Position numbers and translations under genes: made by a program. Below the pieces are notes generated by a model that was not told the DNA's origin, made no database searches, and saw nothing but the letters and a program-made list of their open reading frames with translations. Below are positions 11,263 through 23,432 of a DNA stretch of 64,000 nucleotides, piece after piece. Within the stretch, counting starts at the first letter, position 1, and each line of letters starts with the position of its first letter. Location of the stretch: positions 24,380,501-24,444,500 of the forward strand of contig JALMGJ010000008.1 of the NCBI GenBank assembly GCA_023362775.1. The letters run 5' to 3'. The stretch is from Charina bottae (lineage: Eukaryota > Chordata > Lepidosauria > Squamata > Charinaidae).

Positions 11263-12650
11263 TATACACCTTTTCTTGGGATTAAGTCACACATTCCAAT
11301 GAACTTTACTCTTAAACTATTTGCATAGGATTGCAGACATAATTTTAAAAAGCATATAAAGTAAATCCCAAATTATATTTTATTTTTGAATATATTATGC
11401 ATATTTTCTTTAATAGAGATTACCAGTACTTGATGCCTTACAAATCTGTCTCATTTTAGGAATTATGCAAATTACAGTCTAACGGGGAAGAATACTTAAT
11501 ATATATCAAAGTCTAAAATATGAGTTTTGATGGAGGTGGAGAAGTGGGGCAGATGATCTGTAGCCCGATTCCCAGCTTTCATTTAAAAAAAAAAAGCCAG
11601 TCTTAAAATACAAGGTAAAAAGTGCAGGTATTATTCTGATGCTTCCCTCTCCACATATGTAACTGCTTATAATAAAAAATATATATTATCCATTAAGTGT
11701 AACTTGTCATTTGCCCAAAGAGTTGGAAATCCTGTTTTCCTTGGGATGGAGGGTAGAACAATCAGCAAGGTGCTCAGAGTAGGCAGAATATGTTGCTATG
11801 TCATCATGCTACCTCAAACCTGCATAACATTTTGCCCTCCAAATGACACGTGTCTGAGCTCCAAAATTCCCTGGCCTGTTTTCCTACACATCTGGAGGAT
11901 GCCGTACTGGGATTCTGGTCTACATTATATATGTACCACATTGCTCCTTGGTCTACAGCAATATAGAGTGGCAAAGTATTACATAAATTTCTCATGAATG
12001 AATGAATGAATGAATGAATGAATGAATGAATGAATTCTCATAATAGAAAAATGAAGAAGAATGGAATTCTGGAGCCGAAACTGCCGTGCATGACAGTAAC
12101 AACAAAAGAAACTATAGCAAACACAGTAGTAATTACTCAGAAATATTCAAATTCAAATTTGAAATTCAATTTGAATCTCAGAAATATTAAAAGCACTCCA
12201 CATACTTCTTTTATTTCCAATTAACCAATTGGTTCTCCTCCAAGTGGATTACCCCTAATAAAAAGACAAGGTTGCGTGAGCTAGGATAGAACGGTTGTTA
12301 TTCCAGATCAGAGCTTCACTCAGTGGCATCTGCAGGGGAAACAAAATAGGCACAATGGCAATTGTGGCACTGTAATCAAAGCCCTGCCCCTGTGTACTTA
12401 ATTTTTAATGCTTTTTTAATTATTGTAACAAATATTTAATAGCACAGCCATGAATAAAGGAAAAAAAACCCAAGAACCCCAAAATAATAAAGTTACGTAC
12501 TATTATAAATTTTCAAAATAACATTAGATTAATACTGCATATAAAAGTAATCTTAACTGTTATTGGAATTGGTCAATTCCAATGAAAATGGTCAATAATT
12601 AGGAAAAACAGCCAATATAGTAAGAACCATAAATCAGAATAAGCAATATG
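11263..12650. other. AT-rich intronic stretch
   Basis: Apart from the tetranucleotide repeat at 11994-12034, nothing is recognisable. Confidence 0.4.
11994..12034. repeat. (ATGA)n microsatellite
   Basis: About ten uninterrupted tetranucleotide units. Confidence 0.95.
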
Positions 12651-14080
12651 CATTTCTGTCAAATTTAGAAGAACTGTCTTTATTAAGGCAAAACAGGAAA
12701 ACATCTAATATTTTTAAAATCTTAAGTTTACAGAAACCTAAACTTCAGATATAGTACAAATTCATGTGCAGAATTATAATCTATAAATGGTTTCCAAATT
12801 AAATTAAATCCCACAAAAGAATTTGTAAATATGATTTTTTTTAATTTGGATGCCTACTCCCAAAACTTAGTTTGCATTCTTCTAGAGAAGGGATTATGCA
12901 TAATTTCTTGTAAAAAGCATAAAGTATTCTGGCAACTGTTATATTTAAAGCCAACTCTGTATACTTTGAAGAGATATAAGGTTTGGTGATATTTAGCAGA
13001 AAAACAGCTGGCAGGAAACAGAATTCAGCCTTTAAGATCTGTTTCATTCTGTAATAAATCATTTTTCAGAATTGTTGGGTTTAATGACATTGCCACCAAT
13101 ATGAAGAAATGACAAACTCCTATTGGATTGTTTCTTCATATTGGTGAATGTCAATTAAACTCAACATTTCTAGTAATTTTTGGAATATTAATTATCTATT
13201 TTGGCAACACTGAGGTATATATCAGTGATAAAACATCTTATGCCAGTATTTGTTCTCCAAATGTAATGTTAGTGACACATTTCAACTGACATTCCCATTG
13301 TTGCATATTGATTGCCCTGTTTAAATTTTGCATCCATTTGATCATGCAATCATCTTTGACTTGTTCAGTTTCTATTTCAATAACAACTTATAAATAAGAC
13401 CCAACAGATGTTCTGAATTTTGTGTTGCAATTTTGAGGAGAGAATGTCAAAGGATTCATCCTTGTTTTCAAGGATTAAGTCTTGCAATGTATCTGAATTG
13501 TTCTCTCTCCACTGATCAAATTGTTTTATACCTTCACTTCATGGAAATAGATATTTAATATTGGAGCAAGAGGTGATAGGTCTGAATTTATTCTTTTTCT
13601 CTTTATCCTTTAATTTTAGTACACCATTTATAACAGATTAATCTCTTGTAGAAAGTACCTTTCTTTTATACCCAACCAAAGATATTTGTACAAGCCTTCT
13701 GGCAATCCAGCTGCTTCAACAGAAGCAATCTAGCCAGAAAGTGATATGATCCAATGTATGATCTAAATAACCAAATAAAATTGGTTATTTGTCTTTGCCA
13801 CTTGCTTAATACCTTTTCTTCAATTTTTTTTTGAACCATCTGAAACTAATCCTTGGTAAAACATTCATTTTTACTGGAGATAGTCTTCCTAATCAGGACA
13901 AGTTTAACTTTCTCCCCCTTAAAGCATCTGCCATTATCTTGATCCAAATCTGTGAGTTAAAAATCTTTATTATATTTTATTAAGTAAAATTCTCAGGTAC
14001 TTAATCAGCTTTGTTGTAATATTAAACCCTGTTATCTGCTGCAGATGTTGCTTTTCTTCTTCAGATAGATTTTATGTGAT
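12650..14080 (-). mobile_element. L1-clade LINE, decayed ORF2 3' half
   Basis: On the minus strand, translated pieces resemble the L1 ORF2 region after the reverse transcriptase (K.NVLPRISF.W, then FFKK, then W..QI..FI).  Further 3', 12841-13062 encodes MIYYRMKQILKAEFCFLPAV...NITVARILYAFYKK, like the tail of L1 ORF2. Many stops and frame breaks show it is old. The exact ends are not visible. Confidence 0.5.
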
Positions 14081-16417
14081 CATTTGCATCCTCTTCTTGT
14101 TAATCCAATATCCTCATACTGAACCATACTATTGTACATGTTCCATGATTAATTCTACTCTTGGTATTTGTGATGCATGTACAAAACGGTGGGGCTTCAA
14201 ATGCAGTGCTGTGATTGCTCTCTTACCTGTTTTGATCCCCCTGCTGCAGATGCTTCTGGGTGCACAGGCTGTTGCCTAAAGGAACTACTCTCCAAGCCTA
14301 GGGTTTGGTCCCACTAGAGGCTCTTCAAGTGTTTCTGCCTAATCATAATTTTTAAAAAAGAAAATCAGGAAAATATTAAATATATGAAAAATAATCTGTA
14401 TGTCATTCTCATTTATTTATTTTTACATTGGCTCTTCCTACTTGTCTTGGCTTTTCCTTCTTGTTGGAATGCCCCTTTCCAAATATGCTACCCAGAGGCC
14501 AGTACAGTCCTCCACCTCAAAAGACTTTATGGCCTCCCCTGTCCCAGTTTTTATGTGCTAACATATCCAGATCAAGTGTGCATCTGTCTGTTTAGTGAGC
14601 CCATTTGGGTTCCTAGGCCCTGCTTGGGATAAATTTAGGCCTGGGTGGCAAATTTAAAGCATGCCCACTTTCCTTGTGTGATGAATTATTCTATTCATGA
14701 GCCCCACATTCTAACTATCCTCTGTATGCAACTCCATTCAGGCAGGAGGATTCTGTGGCCAAAGGCAGAATCTGAAAGGAGTCACATTTAGGAACAAAAG
14801 CACCTGTTGTTTTCCATGACTAATGTTCTTAAAAGTACAAGTTTGGACTGTTCCTCTCTAAATATGGCCATCTCAAAACTACGCTACATGTGGAAGAGAT
14901 GATCAGCATTAAGAGCAATAAATTTAAGAAGCTCATTAAAAAGCCATAATGAATTTGGTACACTACATATTTCTAGATCAAAGGTACCTTTGAAGTGACC
15001 AAATTCCAATCCATGAACAACTGAAACTGTTTCCTTTTTGTTCTGATCTTACTTGGTGGTGTCCAATAAAATAGAAGTTAAGGAAATTGTTGTTATCTGA
15101 ATATGGCCAGAAGAAGTCATCAGTGAATGACAGCCTTGTCCCCAACAACAATTGGCAAAATCATTAGGAAGGCAAGGCCAAGTGATGCAAGGAATGAGTT
15201 TTTTTCCAGCTAATCTTGTCATTCAGCCGTTGTCACCCACAACTCCCATCCACTTGCTGTGTGAAACCAGCTTAGTCTTTGTCAATGTTAACAGACTTTC
15301 TCATTCATGAATATGTATCATCAGCCCACATGTCTACAGAGACAAACTCTTCAAAACTGCAATTAAAAAAAAAACCCTCACCAGCCAACCAGCAACCCAA
15401 ACCCTAAGCTATTGGGTTGAGAGTCCTGAAATGCTAGTAAGTAATGTGAGCTCACGCTTTTGAAATTAACCAGAGGAACTCTGTTTTAAACCTTTCTTTA
15501 GAGCTTGATGAGGCCTATAGAATATTTCTTCATGTGCAAATGTGTAAAACCTGCACAATCTCTCAGGGGAAAAGAAACAATTATGCATTTTAGGGATCTA
15601 GTACCTTTCATGTATTTCAAATGGTTTTCCAGATGCACTGTGCAGGTATCAATTATTCACATCTGCGTCTAAAATTAACAGGACAAAGACATAAACATCA
15701 AAATTTCCACAGAACAAATTTGGAGAATTTTTCATATGACAAAAAAGATTCCTGGCACATGTTTAGTTGATTGTAGAACAGCTACGTATGAGCTGTGAAA
15801 GCATTTTTTTAAAGTCAATGTTTGATTTCAAAATTTTATTATGCTTCAGATTCAAATATAAGGAAGTTAAGGTCTGTCAAGTATGCTTTTCTATTTGGGA
15901 TTAATTAATAATATGGTTTCAACCTAAAATTTTGAAGACTAATTTTTATTTAATGCACTTTTATAAGTGACACTGATACTTTTAAAAACCTTGTGTTTTT
16001 TTTATTTTGATCCCCTGCATAAAAAAAGAAGAGATATAACAGTAACAAACACAGCATTTCTGCAGAAACAACATCTTAAACTTCCTCAATAAAAAGAGGA
16101 AATAACACATCATCTGATACACTTTATTACCTTGTCAGACAAAATTTGGGGTACTATTTAGGCCACTGTATAATATGCTACACTTTCAGCCTATGGAATC
16201 CGACTTCAAAAATGGATTCAAATAAAGCAAATAATGTAATAGAACAAAGAAAATAACAGACAAGTTCTTGTTCCCTTTATATAGGCATAGGTCTGGGAAT
16301 AGGATATATTTAAATTACATTGTAGTCTGTAAAATCTTTGGAGCATGCATGTATCTTCTTATGATTTTGCAAAGAGGTATGCATGTTCCTAGCCCCACAT
16401 AAATAATTTCCACATCA
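14081..16417. other. Intronic stretch without recognised features
   Basis: No exon, RNA gene or clear repeat seen; short ORFs only. Confidence 0.4.
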
Positions 16418-16429
16418 TACAAAAAGCAT

Positions 16430-16760
16430 AGGTAAAGGTTCCCCCCGCACATTTGTGCAGTCGTGTCCGACTCTCGGGGCCGGTGCTCATCTCCGTTTGT
16501 TAGCCAAAGAGCCAGCGTTGTCTGAAGACGCTTCCGTGGTCATGTGGCCGGCATGACGCGCGCGGAACGCTGTTACCTACCCACCGAAGTGGTACCTATT
16601 CATCTACTTGCATTTGCATGCTTTCGAATTGCTAGGTTGGCAAGAGCTGGAGCTAGTGCGGGAGCTCACTCCGTCACACGGGGCTAGGGATTCAAACCTC
16701 CGAACTTGCGATCTTCCGATCGACAAGCCTGGCGTCTTACCCGCTGCGCCACCACGCCCC
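16430..16760 (-). mobile_element. tRNA-derived SINE, full-length (331 bp)
   Basis: The minus strand begins GGGGCGTGGTGGCGCAGCGG with a box A-like segment, and has a box B-like GGAGGTTTGAATCCCTAG, followed by a tRNA-unrelated body. It is flanked by a 12-bp target duplication, TACAAAAAGCAT (16418-16429 and 16761-16772). Related truncated copies are at 24667-24988 and 42119-42277. The intact split promoter suggests a fairly young copy. Confidence 0.9.
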
Positions 16761-16872
16761 TACAAAAAGCATGCACATAGACATATCCAACAACTTAGAT
16801 CTTGTTTAGTACTTCATAAAGTACCTACATTATTCCTGATATTTCCCCCTTTCAGAGGAACAACAGAAAGGA

Positions 16873-16990
16873 TGTAACTCTGTGGTAGAACACCTGCTTT
16901 GGATTCAGAAGATCCCAGGGACAATATACAATGTCTCTAAAAACCAGGAAGCAGCTTGAGTGTAGTCCTCTGAATGAAAGAAGATAATGC
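16873..16990 (+). mobile_element. tRNA-derived SINE fragment (same family as 38977-39171)
   Basis: The string CTCTGTGGTAGAACACCTGCTTTGGATTCAGAAGATCCCAG is split here into recognisable tRNA-like parts (GTAGAACA, TGGATTCAGAAG, TCCCAGG). These resemble the head of the SINE at 38977. The 3' part is lost. Confidence 0.5.
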
Positions 16991-17634
16991 AGCTGCTTGT
17001 ACAGCTGGTTCCACAGGAAACAATATGGAATCAGTCACTTATACATATCTACCTTCTTGGAAATGTATGGACATCTAGGGAGTAGGGAACAATATGTACT
17101 CCATATTGGAGAAAACTGTAGCACGAAAGGGGTTTTCTTGAATTTATGACTGGGAAGATTTGAAATGGGATTTCCAGCTTTTAGTTCTAGATTGTGCACT
17201 ATAGATTATTTTTGACACAGCATATTCTACTCTGTTTACTCAGAAGACAATTGTGTATATTCAGTGGTACATGTTTCTGGTAACTTTTCTGTTAGTTTTT
17301 TTTTTTTTTAAAAAAACTGGTCTCTTCCAGATGTTAGGCCACAATCCAGTTGTCCCTCCAGTCAAGTAGGGGTTGGATATCAGCTTATTACAGACACAAA
17401 TGGGAAAAAGTTATACATTTAAATTAGATCTGGGTGGCAAAAATTCAGAGCACCACTGGATGACAGCAAAGAGAAATAGAAAACTCTAAATCTTTGCTGC
17501 CACCTACTGGTTTAAAATATGTAGTCCAGATGTGGTAATCCTAGCACAAACTAGAATTTCTGTCATAAGAACTTTCAAAGATGCTTTTCATGGTGAATCA
17601 ATCCACCAAACTCTGTGTTACTATTATTCTAATT
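16991..17634. other. Intronic stretch without recognised features
   Basis: Nothing beyond short A and T homopolymer runs (near 17300). Confidence 0.4.
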
Positions 17635-17636
17635 GG

Positions 17637-17755
17637 GCAAAACAAAACAAAACAAAACACAAAACAAAACAAAACAAAAAACAAAACACAAAACAAACAA
17701 AACAACACAAAACACAAAACACAACACAACAAAACAAAACACTACAACAAAATTT
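17637..17755. repeat. (AAAAC)n-type A-rich minisatellite
   Basis: About 115 bp of imperfect AAAAC, AAAC and ACAC units on the plus strand. Overlapping lysine/asparagine/glutamine-rich ORFs here are repeat artefacts. Confidence 0.9.
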
Positions 17756-18463
17756 TGCTCTACTTAATCTCTGGAGAAAATATAGTATCTCACAAAAGTT
17801 ACTGTCAAGCAGAAAACACACACATACATTTATTTATTTCCTGTCTGATTAACACAGAGATAAAGAAATGTGTTATAGTTATCATCCTCAGAATGGAATA
17901 TCAAGGCACTAAACTCAGTTTTGAGGTTTTATGTTATTGTGCAATGCTCACTGTAGATATATTAATTTCAGTAGCATATTCTACTACATGAAACCTAGTG
18001 AATGATACTCCTCTGAAGCAAATTCTTCTTAAAGAGCCACAGACTTCATTAAATATGGTTGTAGACATAATTATGCCATAATGGAATTTATTTATTTTAA
18101 AAGATTGATATACTGTAGCCACCCATTTTGTAATACAAATGTGGCAGCATATAAAACAGTAAAAACCAAGAAAATCAAGAAACCCTATAAAAGTCTATAT
18201 AAAGCTCATGGTAGCACTCTGGATACATCTATTTATTTATTTTTATTTTATTTATTTTCTATCCCGCCTTTATTATCTTTATAAATAACTCAAGGCGGCA
18301 AACATACCTAATACTCCTTCCTCCTCCTGTTTTCCCCACAACAACAACCCTGTGAGGTGAGTTGGGCTGAGAGGTGCGACTGGCCCAAGGTCACCCAGCC
18401 GGCTTTCATGCCTAAGGTGGGACTAGAACTCTGTCTCCTGGTTTCTAGCCCGTTGCCTTAACC

Positions 18464-18664
18464 CAGTGCTTTCCAAAGTCCCGCCGTTGGCAACACACCA
18501 ATGGCGGCGGCAGTGTGCATGGTGGAGGCGGCCTCGTGTTTTGCGCTAAAACCCGGAAGCGCTGATGGCGCGCCACTACTGCTGCGCACAACACCGCCGT
18601 CGCAGGGGCGACGTGCCATCAGCACTTCTGGGTTTTGTTGCGACACACAGTTTGGAAAGCTATG
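18464..18664. mobile_element. hAT MITE, CG-rich type (201 bp), inserted in SINE
   Basis: The ends are CAGTGCTTTCCAAAG and CAGTTTGGAAAGCTATG. The 8-bp target duplication is CCTTAACC (18456-18463 and 18665-18672). The interior contains ACCCGGAAG and GCGACACAC motifs shared with copies at 25382, 28884 and 48714. It has no coding potential. Confidence 0.9.
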
Positions 18665-18679
18665 CCTTAACCACTAGAC

Positions 18680-18968
18680 CAGAGCTTTCCAAACTTTTCA
18701 TGTTGGTGACACACTTTTCAGACCTGCATCATTTCGTGACACACTCTTACAGCAGGGCATCATTTCATGACACACTCTTACAGCAGGGCACAAGCAGGCA
18801 CTAGGACCTGCACAGAATCACAGCAGGTTTGGAGGCAGCAAGGCACAAGGCAGGCACTAGGACCTGCGCGGAATCCTGGCAGGGCTCCGAGGCAGCAGCA
18901 GCCGCGACACACCCAGACACTGCAGCCGACACACTAGCTTGTCCCGGCACACAGTTTGGAAAGCTCTG
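18680..18968. mobile_element. hAT MITE, second type (289 bp), inserted in the same SINE
   Basis: The ends are CAGAGCTTTCCAAAC and CAGTTTGGAAAGCTCTG. The target duplication is CACTAGAC (18672-18679 and 18969-18976), overlapping the neighbouring copy's duplication by one base. The interior carries internal duplications of ACACTCTTACAGCAGGGCA and GCAGGCACTAGGACCTGC. Same type as 28539-28782 and 63794-64000. Confidence 0.9.
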
Positions 18969-19004
18969 CACTAGACCAAACTGGCTCTCTACATCTCTAT
19001 ATTA

Positions 19005-19389
19005 TTATACTATGCTCCAGTCTCAACCTATCCCAATGCTTGTGGGAAAAGCCAGCAATTTAAGGCATTCTGGAAGACAAGGAGGGTGGGGGCCAGCTGA
19101 ATCTCTGGGGGAAGAGTGTTCCACAGGGCAGGGGCAGCTACAGGGAAGGTGCACTTCCTAGGTCCTGCTGGATGACAAGATTTAAGAAAAGGGACCTGGA
19201 GCGCACCCACCCTATCTGACCTGGTGGGACGGGAAGATACCCTCAGGTAGAGGCGGTCCTGCAAGCAGCCTGGTTCCATGCCATTTAGGGCTTTAAAGGT
19301 GATAACCAGCACCTTGAATTGCCCTGGAAAGAAACTGGAGGCCAGTGCAGCCCATGAAGTAGCAGTGTAACGTGGGCAAAACATGAAAC
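19005..19389 (-). mobile_element. Older L2-clade LINE fragment, 3' portion
   Basis: The minus strand encodes GQFKVLVITFKALNGMEPGC, then SRPTRSDRVGALQVP and APALWNTLPPEIQLAPTLLVF, the C-terminus of an L2 ORF. It continues at 20135-20330, and a younger plus-strand L2 has inserted between the two parts. Confidence 0.75.
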
Positions 19390-20134
19390 GGATCAGGAAT
19401 CCCTCCGTACAGTCACTCATGCCCTGGTCATCTCCCATATAGACTACTGCAATGCGCTTTACATGGGGCTATCCTTGAAGAGTATCTGGAAGCTTCAACT
19501 GGTCCAAAATGCGGCTGCGTGCGCAGTTATTGGTGCCCCTAGATCGGCTCATGTGACACCTCTGCTGCGCCAGCTGCACTGGGTGCCGGTATGCTTCCGG
19601 GTGCAATTCAAGGTGTTGGTTATGACCTTTAAAGCCCTACATGGCATGGGACCAGGGTATCTGGGGGACCGTCTCATCCCCATAACTTCAAACCGTCCCA
19701 CTCGATCATGTAGAGAGGGCATGCTTCAGACCCCGTCGTTAAGGGAGCTTCGCTTGACGGGGTCCAGAAGGCGGGCCTTCTCAGCAGTGGCACCTGCCCT
19801 TTGGAACATTCTGCCCCCGGAGGTGAGGCAGGCCCCGTCGCTCCTGTCCTTCCGGAAGAACGTAAAGACCTGGTTTTGCCGCCTCGCTTGGGAGGGGAAT
19901 AGGAATAGTACTTCATGGGGATGGCTGGTGCCATAGGGCCCTTTTAGAAGATCACTGTATCGCCTCTTGGATTTTATATATTTAATTTATTAATAATAAC
20001 GATTACATATTGTATTTTTATAACTATTTATAGGATAATTTTTAATTTTTATGTGTGTAAACCGCCCAGAGTCCCCTTTGGGGGAGATGGTGCGGTAATA
20101 GAAGTTGAAGCATAAATAAATAAATAAATAAACA
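19390..20134 (+). mobile_element. L2-clade LINE, 5'-truncated
   Basis: It encodes the L2 ORF2 C-terminus in an open frame (19463-19936: [19 protein letters not shown]..., LHWVPVCFRVQFKVLVMTF, AFSAVAPALWNILPPE). It ends with the family's 3' UTR (CCGCCCAGAGTCCCC...GGGGGAGATGG) and an (AAAT)n tail. It interrupts a minus-strand L2 of a different subfamily, whose parts flank it. Confidence 0.88.
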
Positions 20135-20330
20135 AACACCCATAATTGTGCACAATGCTGCATTCTGGACTAGTTGTAGTTCCTGGATGGTCTTCAAGGG
20201 CAGCCCCGTGTAGAACGCATTGCAGTAATCCAATCTGGAAGTGACCAGGGCATGAGTGACTGTGAGCAACGCCTAATACAGTCAGGTCTGAAGATGGCCT
20301 CTTAAGAAGTGGCATGCCGCTGCCTCCTTC
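20135..20330 (-). mobile_element. Older L2-clade LINE fragment, 5' continuation
   Basis: The minus strand encodes [19 protein letters not shown], then [10 protein letters not shown], the segment that precedes the 19005-19389 piece in L2 ORF2. It confirms that the plus-strand L2 between them is an insertion. Confidence 0.75.
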
Positions 20331-21640
20331 AAGGCATGAGGTCCCCAGGGCTCTCCAGAGTGGATGGGGCCAAAAAATTGAGACTTGTTTTTTGCACTGT
20401 TTAGGAGGGCAGTTTAAGCTTAAAGCCTTGCTAATGTTTAAAGCACCATTTTAAACCCTTAAACACCCCCCCATGAACCCAAATTCTGCTAATTTTTACA
20501 ATGCACCCCTTAATATGCTACGCAAAGCCTAGTGCAGAAGCTGTGCATCCCTGGATGTGTGAGGTGGTCATGCCATGTTGTAATTGTTTGGGTGCCCTGC
20601 TTTTCTATACCAAGTTGATCTATGACACAATCAAGCTCTTGGGGGCAGGCTGGGGTCAAATCCTAAATCTTCCATTTCAAGTTTATCAAACTATCTGAAA
20701 AGTCAACTATGTTTTTTGTTTCATTTAAAAAAACAGCCGTTAAGAGTTAGCATACAGTCTTGAATTTCAGAACAATGTGCCAGTAAGATGTTATTGTGGA
20801 GTTACAGATACTTTCCCCCCCCTCATTTTGCTACCTCCTTCAGTTTTATTTTACTTAATATACAGTATTGTACCAAATGCACAGCAATGCTACGCTACAC
20901 TATGATGTAGGGAAATATTTCATTATTAGAGTAAAAGCTGATGGTTAACCAACAGAGTGCAGGAGAGATTCAGCTTGGTTATTGCTCCAGCTTCCATCAG
21001 GAAAGATCATGAGCTGTTTAAGGACAGCAGCTGCTTCCAAGGACTGCTATGTCTAATGTCTATATTATGAGATGGGCCATAAATAACACACACTGATTGT
21101 CACAGCACTGTCTATCTCCAACAGATTGATTCTCTTCAGACACCAGTGCACTGATTTGCCATATATTAATTCAATTACTGATACCACTTGGGATATAATT
21201 GTAAGTGGCAATCTCATGTTGAACGCATGTTACTTGAAGAACTTAATAATGGCTGTCAAAAGGCAGTGCGTTTTAAAATCATAATAAAAGCAGGTTTGGA
21301 ATTCAAAACAGTGGTTCCCTCACCTCAGACAACATGGTGCATTCTCACTATACATACAGTGCTGCCATTTAGAGAGTGCAACCTTTTGTCTATTGTGTTC
21401 AGTACCATAGTGATTACCATAGTGGTGGAAGACTGGTGGCCTCTACATAGCTTAGATTATAACTCTTGTAATCCAGTGCCCTTAGCTCTGTTGACTGTGG
21501 CTGATGGAATCATGTACATAATCTTACTGTATAGTCTAGCACCAGCTCTCTAGGCTCTGACAATAGAGCGGATTGAATCTAGGACATTTTGCACATGAAA
21601 CAGGCGTTCCAAGATTGATGTACTGATCAACACTATTGTA
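20331..21640. other. Intronic stretch without recognised features
   Basis: No exon or named repeat seen. The ORF at 21188-21553 lacks any domain signature. Confidence 0.4.
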
Positions 21641-21654
21641 CTCTGCCCAGTAAA

Positions 21655-21785
21655 TCCGGGCTCAGACTGAAGAAGCTTCTTGGATAAGGAGCGAAACGTT
21701 TCCACTGAGAAAATAGAAATCCAGTTGACATGATTCAAGCTACAGACAATTCCACCTGGATGACTGAGAACCTTCATAGACAGTA
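21655..21785 (+). mobile_element. Penelope-like element terminal (pLTR) fragment
   Basis: It matches 4662-4775 nearly base for base (ACTGAAGAAGCT...GAGCGAAACGTTTCCACTGAG, then CCAGTTGACATGATTCAAGC and CAGACAATTCCACC). No coding part accompanies it. Confidence 0.8.
21661..21709 (+). ncRNA. Hammerhead-ribozyme-like core (third copy)
   Basis: The layout is the same as at 4665-4713: CTCAG (21661-21665), CTGAAGA (21667-21673), stem II GCTTCTT/AAGGAGC with one G-U pair, GAAA (21693-21696), ACGT, and CTGAG (21705-21709). The wobble in stem II versus the Watson-Crick pair in the other copy keeps the stem, which favours a structured RNA origin. Confidence 0.55.
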
Positions 21786-21789
21786 AATC

Positions 21790-23205
21790 CGATCATCATC
21801 TTTCTCCTCTTCCTCCTCAACTCCCGAGCAAACTGCCATGAGGTTTTTATGTATCATTATTTACACAATCAAACTAATTTAATAGACGTGAAGTGCTTTA
21901 CAGACAATATCTTAGTCATGTTTGCAATATTCTTTTAAAGTACTTCTGTAGAAGTTTAAACATTGTCTTCCAAGTTGCTTTCTCTGGGTATCTCTAACTT
22001 CAGAATTTAAGTTGATAGCAACTGGATAAAGACTTTGTCTCTAGTTGCACTCTGTTGAAAAATCTGCCACATGGGGCCACATGGGCCATTGTTAGTCTTC
22101 AGTCACTAAATCAAAAGTATATTATTTTTCTGAGCATGTATGTGTGAAGTCCATTTTATATTATTATTGTACCTATGAGAGTAATTTGTGGTTTTATAAA
22201 TGTTATTGTAACTTTAGCTTGAATTGTTATTGCTTTAGAAATGAAAAAATGAAATATAAGATATTTCTACTTCTCTATAATAAATAAAAAATTGAAGGGT
22301 TAGAAATTGAAATGGGAACAAATATGAAGAGAATGAAAAGTAAGTAAAAGAGCTTTGTTCAATTACGAAAATTTCTCATTTAATCTATCATCCTATTCAT
22401 GCAGTGGCCAACCAGATGCCTTTGGAAATCCACGAGCAGAGCACAAAAACACTAGGTCCCAGTGTTGTTACTCTCAGCAATTTGATAAATCCATCGCTGA
22501 GCATGGATCTGAAGACAATTTTGATGTGCACTTTTATCCACTTCATTCCTTTTTTTTTGGCCTATTCTTTCAGTAGCAAACTACCTATCTTACCCAGCAT
22601 AGAATTCCCAAAGGGAATTAAACTGATTTCACAGAGAAAACAGCCAAATGGAATCTGACACTTTGTTTCTGGGGCTGAATCCGCAAGGTCTGTCATAGGA
22701 ACCTCTCTGTGGGGTTCACCAAATCTATTTTCTTCTTAGCCATTTCTGGGCAAGCTGCCAGCAACCTCAGAATAAAAGGCTGTTTCTCAGTGTAGAGAAT
22801 ATGACACATATACAGCCCATTCTAGGTTTAATCTTTTGGACCCCCAGCTAGGACTCAAAACAGCCATCGCCACTTATTGTAGTCAATATGGAGCTGAATG
22901 CATATCTGAATGCGTCATATATGGCAAAAGAAACATTCTTATGAAGTTCTTAAAGGAAGGAATATAAACATGAGTAATCTCTGAAGTGGTTGCCTCCATC
23001 CTGCCGTATACTGTTCTCTATTAGATCTTCATTGTCCTAGGTATCAGTGGAGAATAAATGGTTGAAGTAGGGGTGATGCCTCCAATTTAACACCTCTACT
23101 TGAATGTTCTTTTGTATTGAAGAAATTACTCAAGTTTTGGATTATTGAGAAAAAAAACCTGCTGATGGCTTCACTTCCTGCATTTGCAGTTGAGCAGCTG
23201 AGCTA
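21790..23205. other. Intronic stretch without recognised features
   Basis: Nothing I can name; the ORFs at 22355-22658 are short and without family signatures. Confidence 0.4.
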
Positions 23206-23206
23206 A

Positions 23207-23249
23207 ATCCATCCATCCATCCATCCATCCATCCATCCATCCATCCATC
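23207..23249. repeat. (CCAT)n microsatellite
   Basis: About ten tetranucleotide units. Confidence 0.95.
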
Positions 23250-23279
23250 TACTTGGAAACAGTGGGACTTGTGTGTGCA

Positions 23280-23432
23280 CGTGTGCCTTTGAGTCAGTTT
23301 TGACTCCTGGTGACTATGTGGACAGGTCCATGCAGTTTCCTCAGCAACATTTCCGGAAATAGTTGGCCACTGCTTTCTTCCTAGGGCTGAGAGAGAGTGA
23401 CCAGCCCAAAGTCACCCAGCCGGCTTACTTTT
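23280..23432 (-). mobile_element. tRNA-SINE body fragment (related to 31456-31716)
   Basis: The minus strand reads GGCTGGGTGACTTTGGGCTG, CTAGGAAGAAAGCAGTGGCC, CACCAGGAGTCAAAACTGAC, the body of a Sauria-like SINE lacking its tRNA head. Confidence 0.65.

Larger units (their letters stand above)
18222..18988 (-). mobile_element. Sauria-type tRNA SINE, split by two hAT elements
   Basis: The minus strand reads a tRNA-like head (TGGTCTAGTGGTTAAGG), a body (GGCTGGGTGACCTTGGGCC, AACTCACCTCACAGGG) and an A/T-rich tail ending in AAATAAATAGATG. The head is interrupted at 18464-18664 and 18680-18968 by two hAT MITEs. Removing both insertions and one copy of each target duplication restores a continuous SINE head. 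Another copy is at 27306-27554. Confidence 0.88.

Noticed and set aside
16430..16760. Functional tRNA gene on the minus strand
   Set aside because: The tRNA-like head is part of a SINE with a long unrelated body and target duplications, and several copies are present; no complete cloverleaf was confirmed.
17532..17991. ORFs encoding Lys/Asn/Gln-rich peptides
   Set aside because: Produced by the (AAAAC)n repeat.
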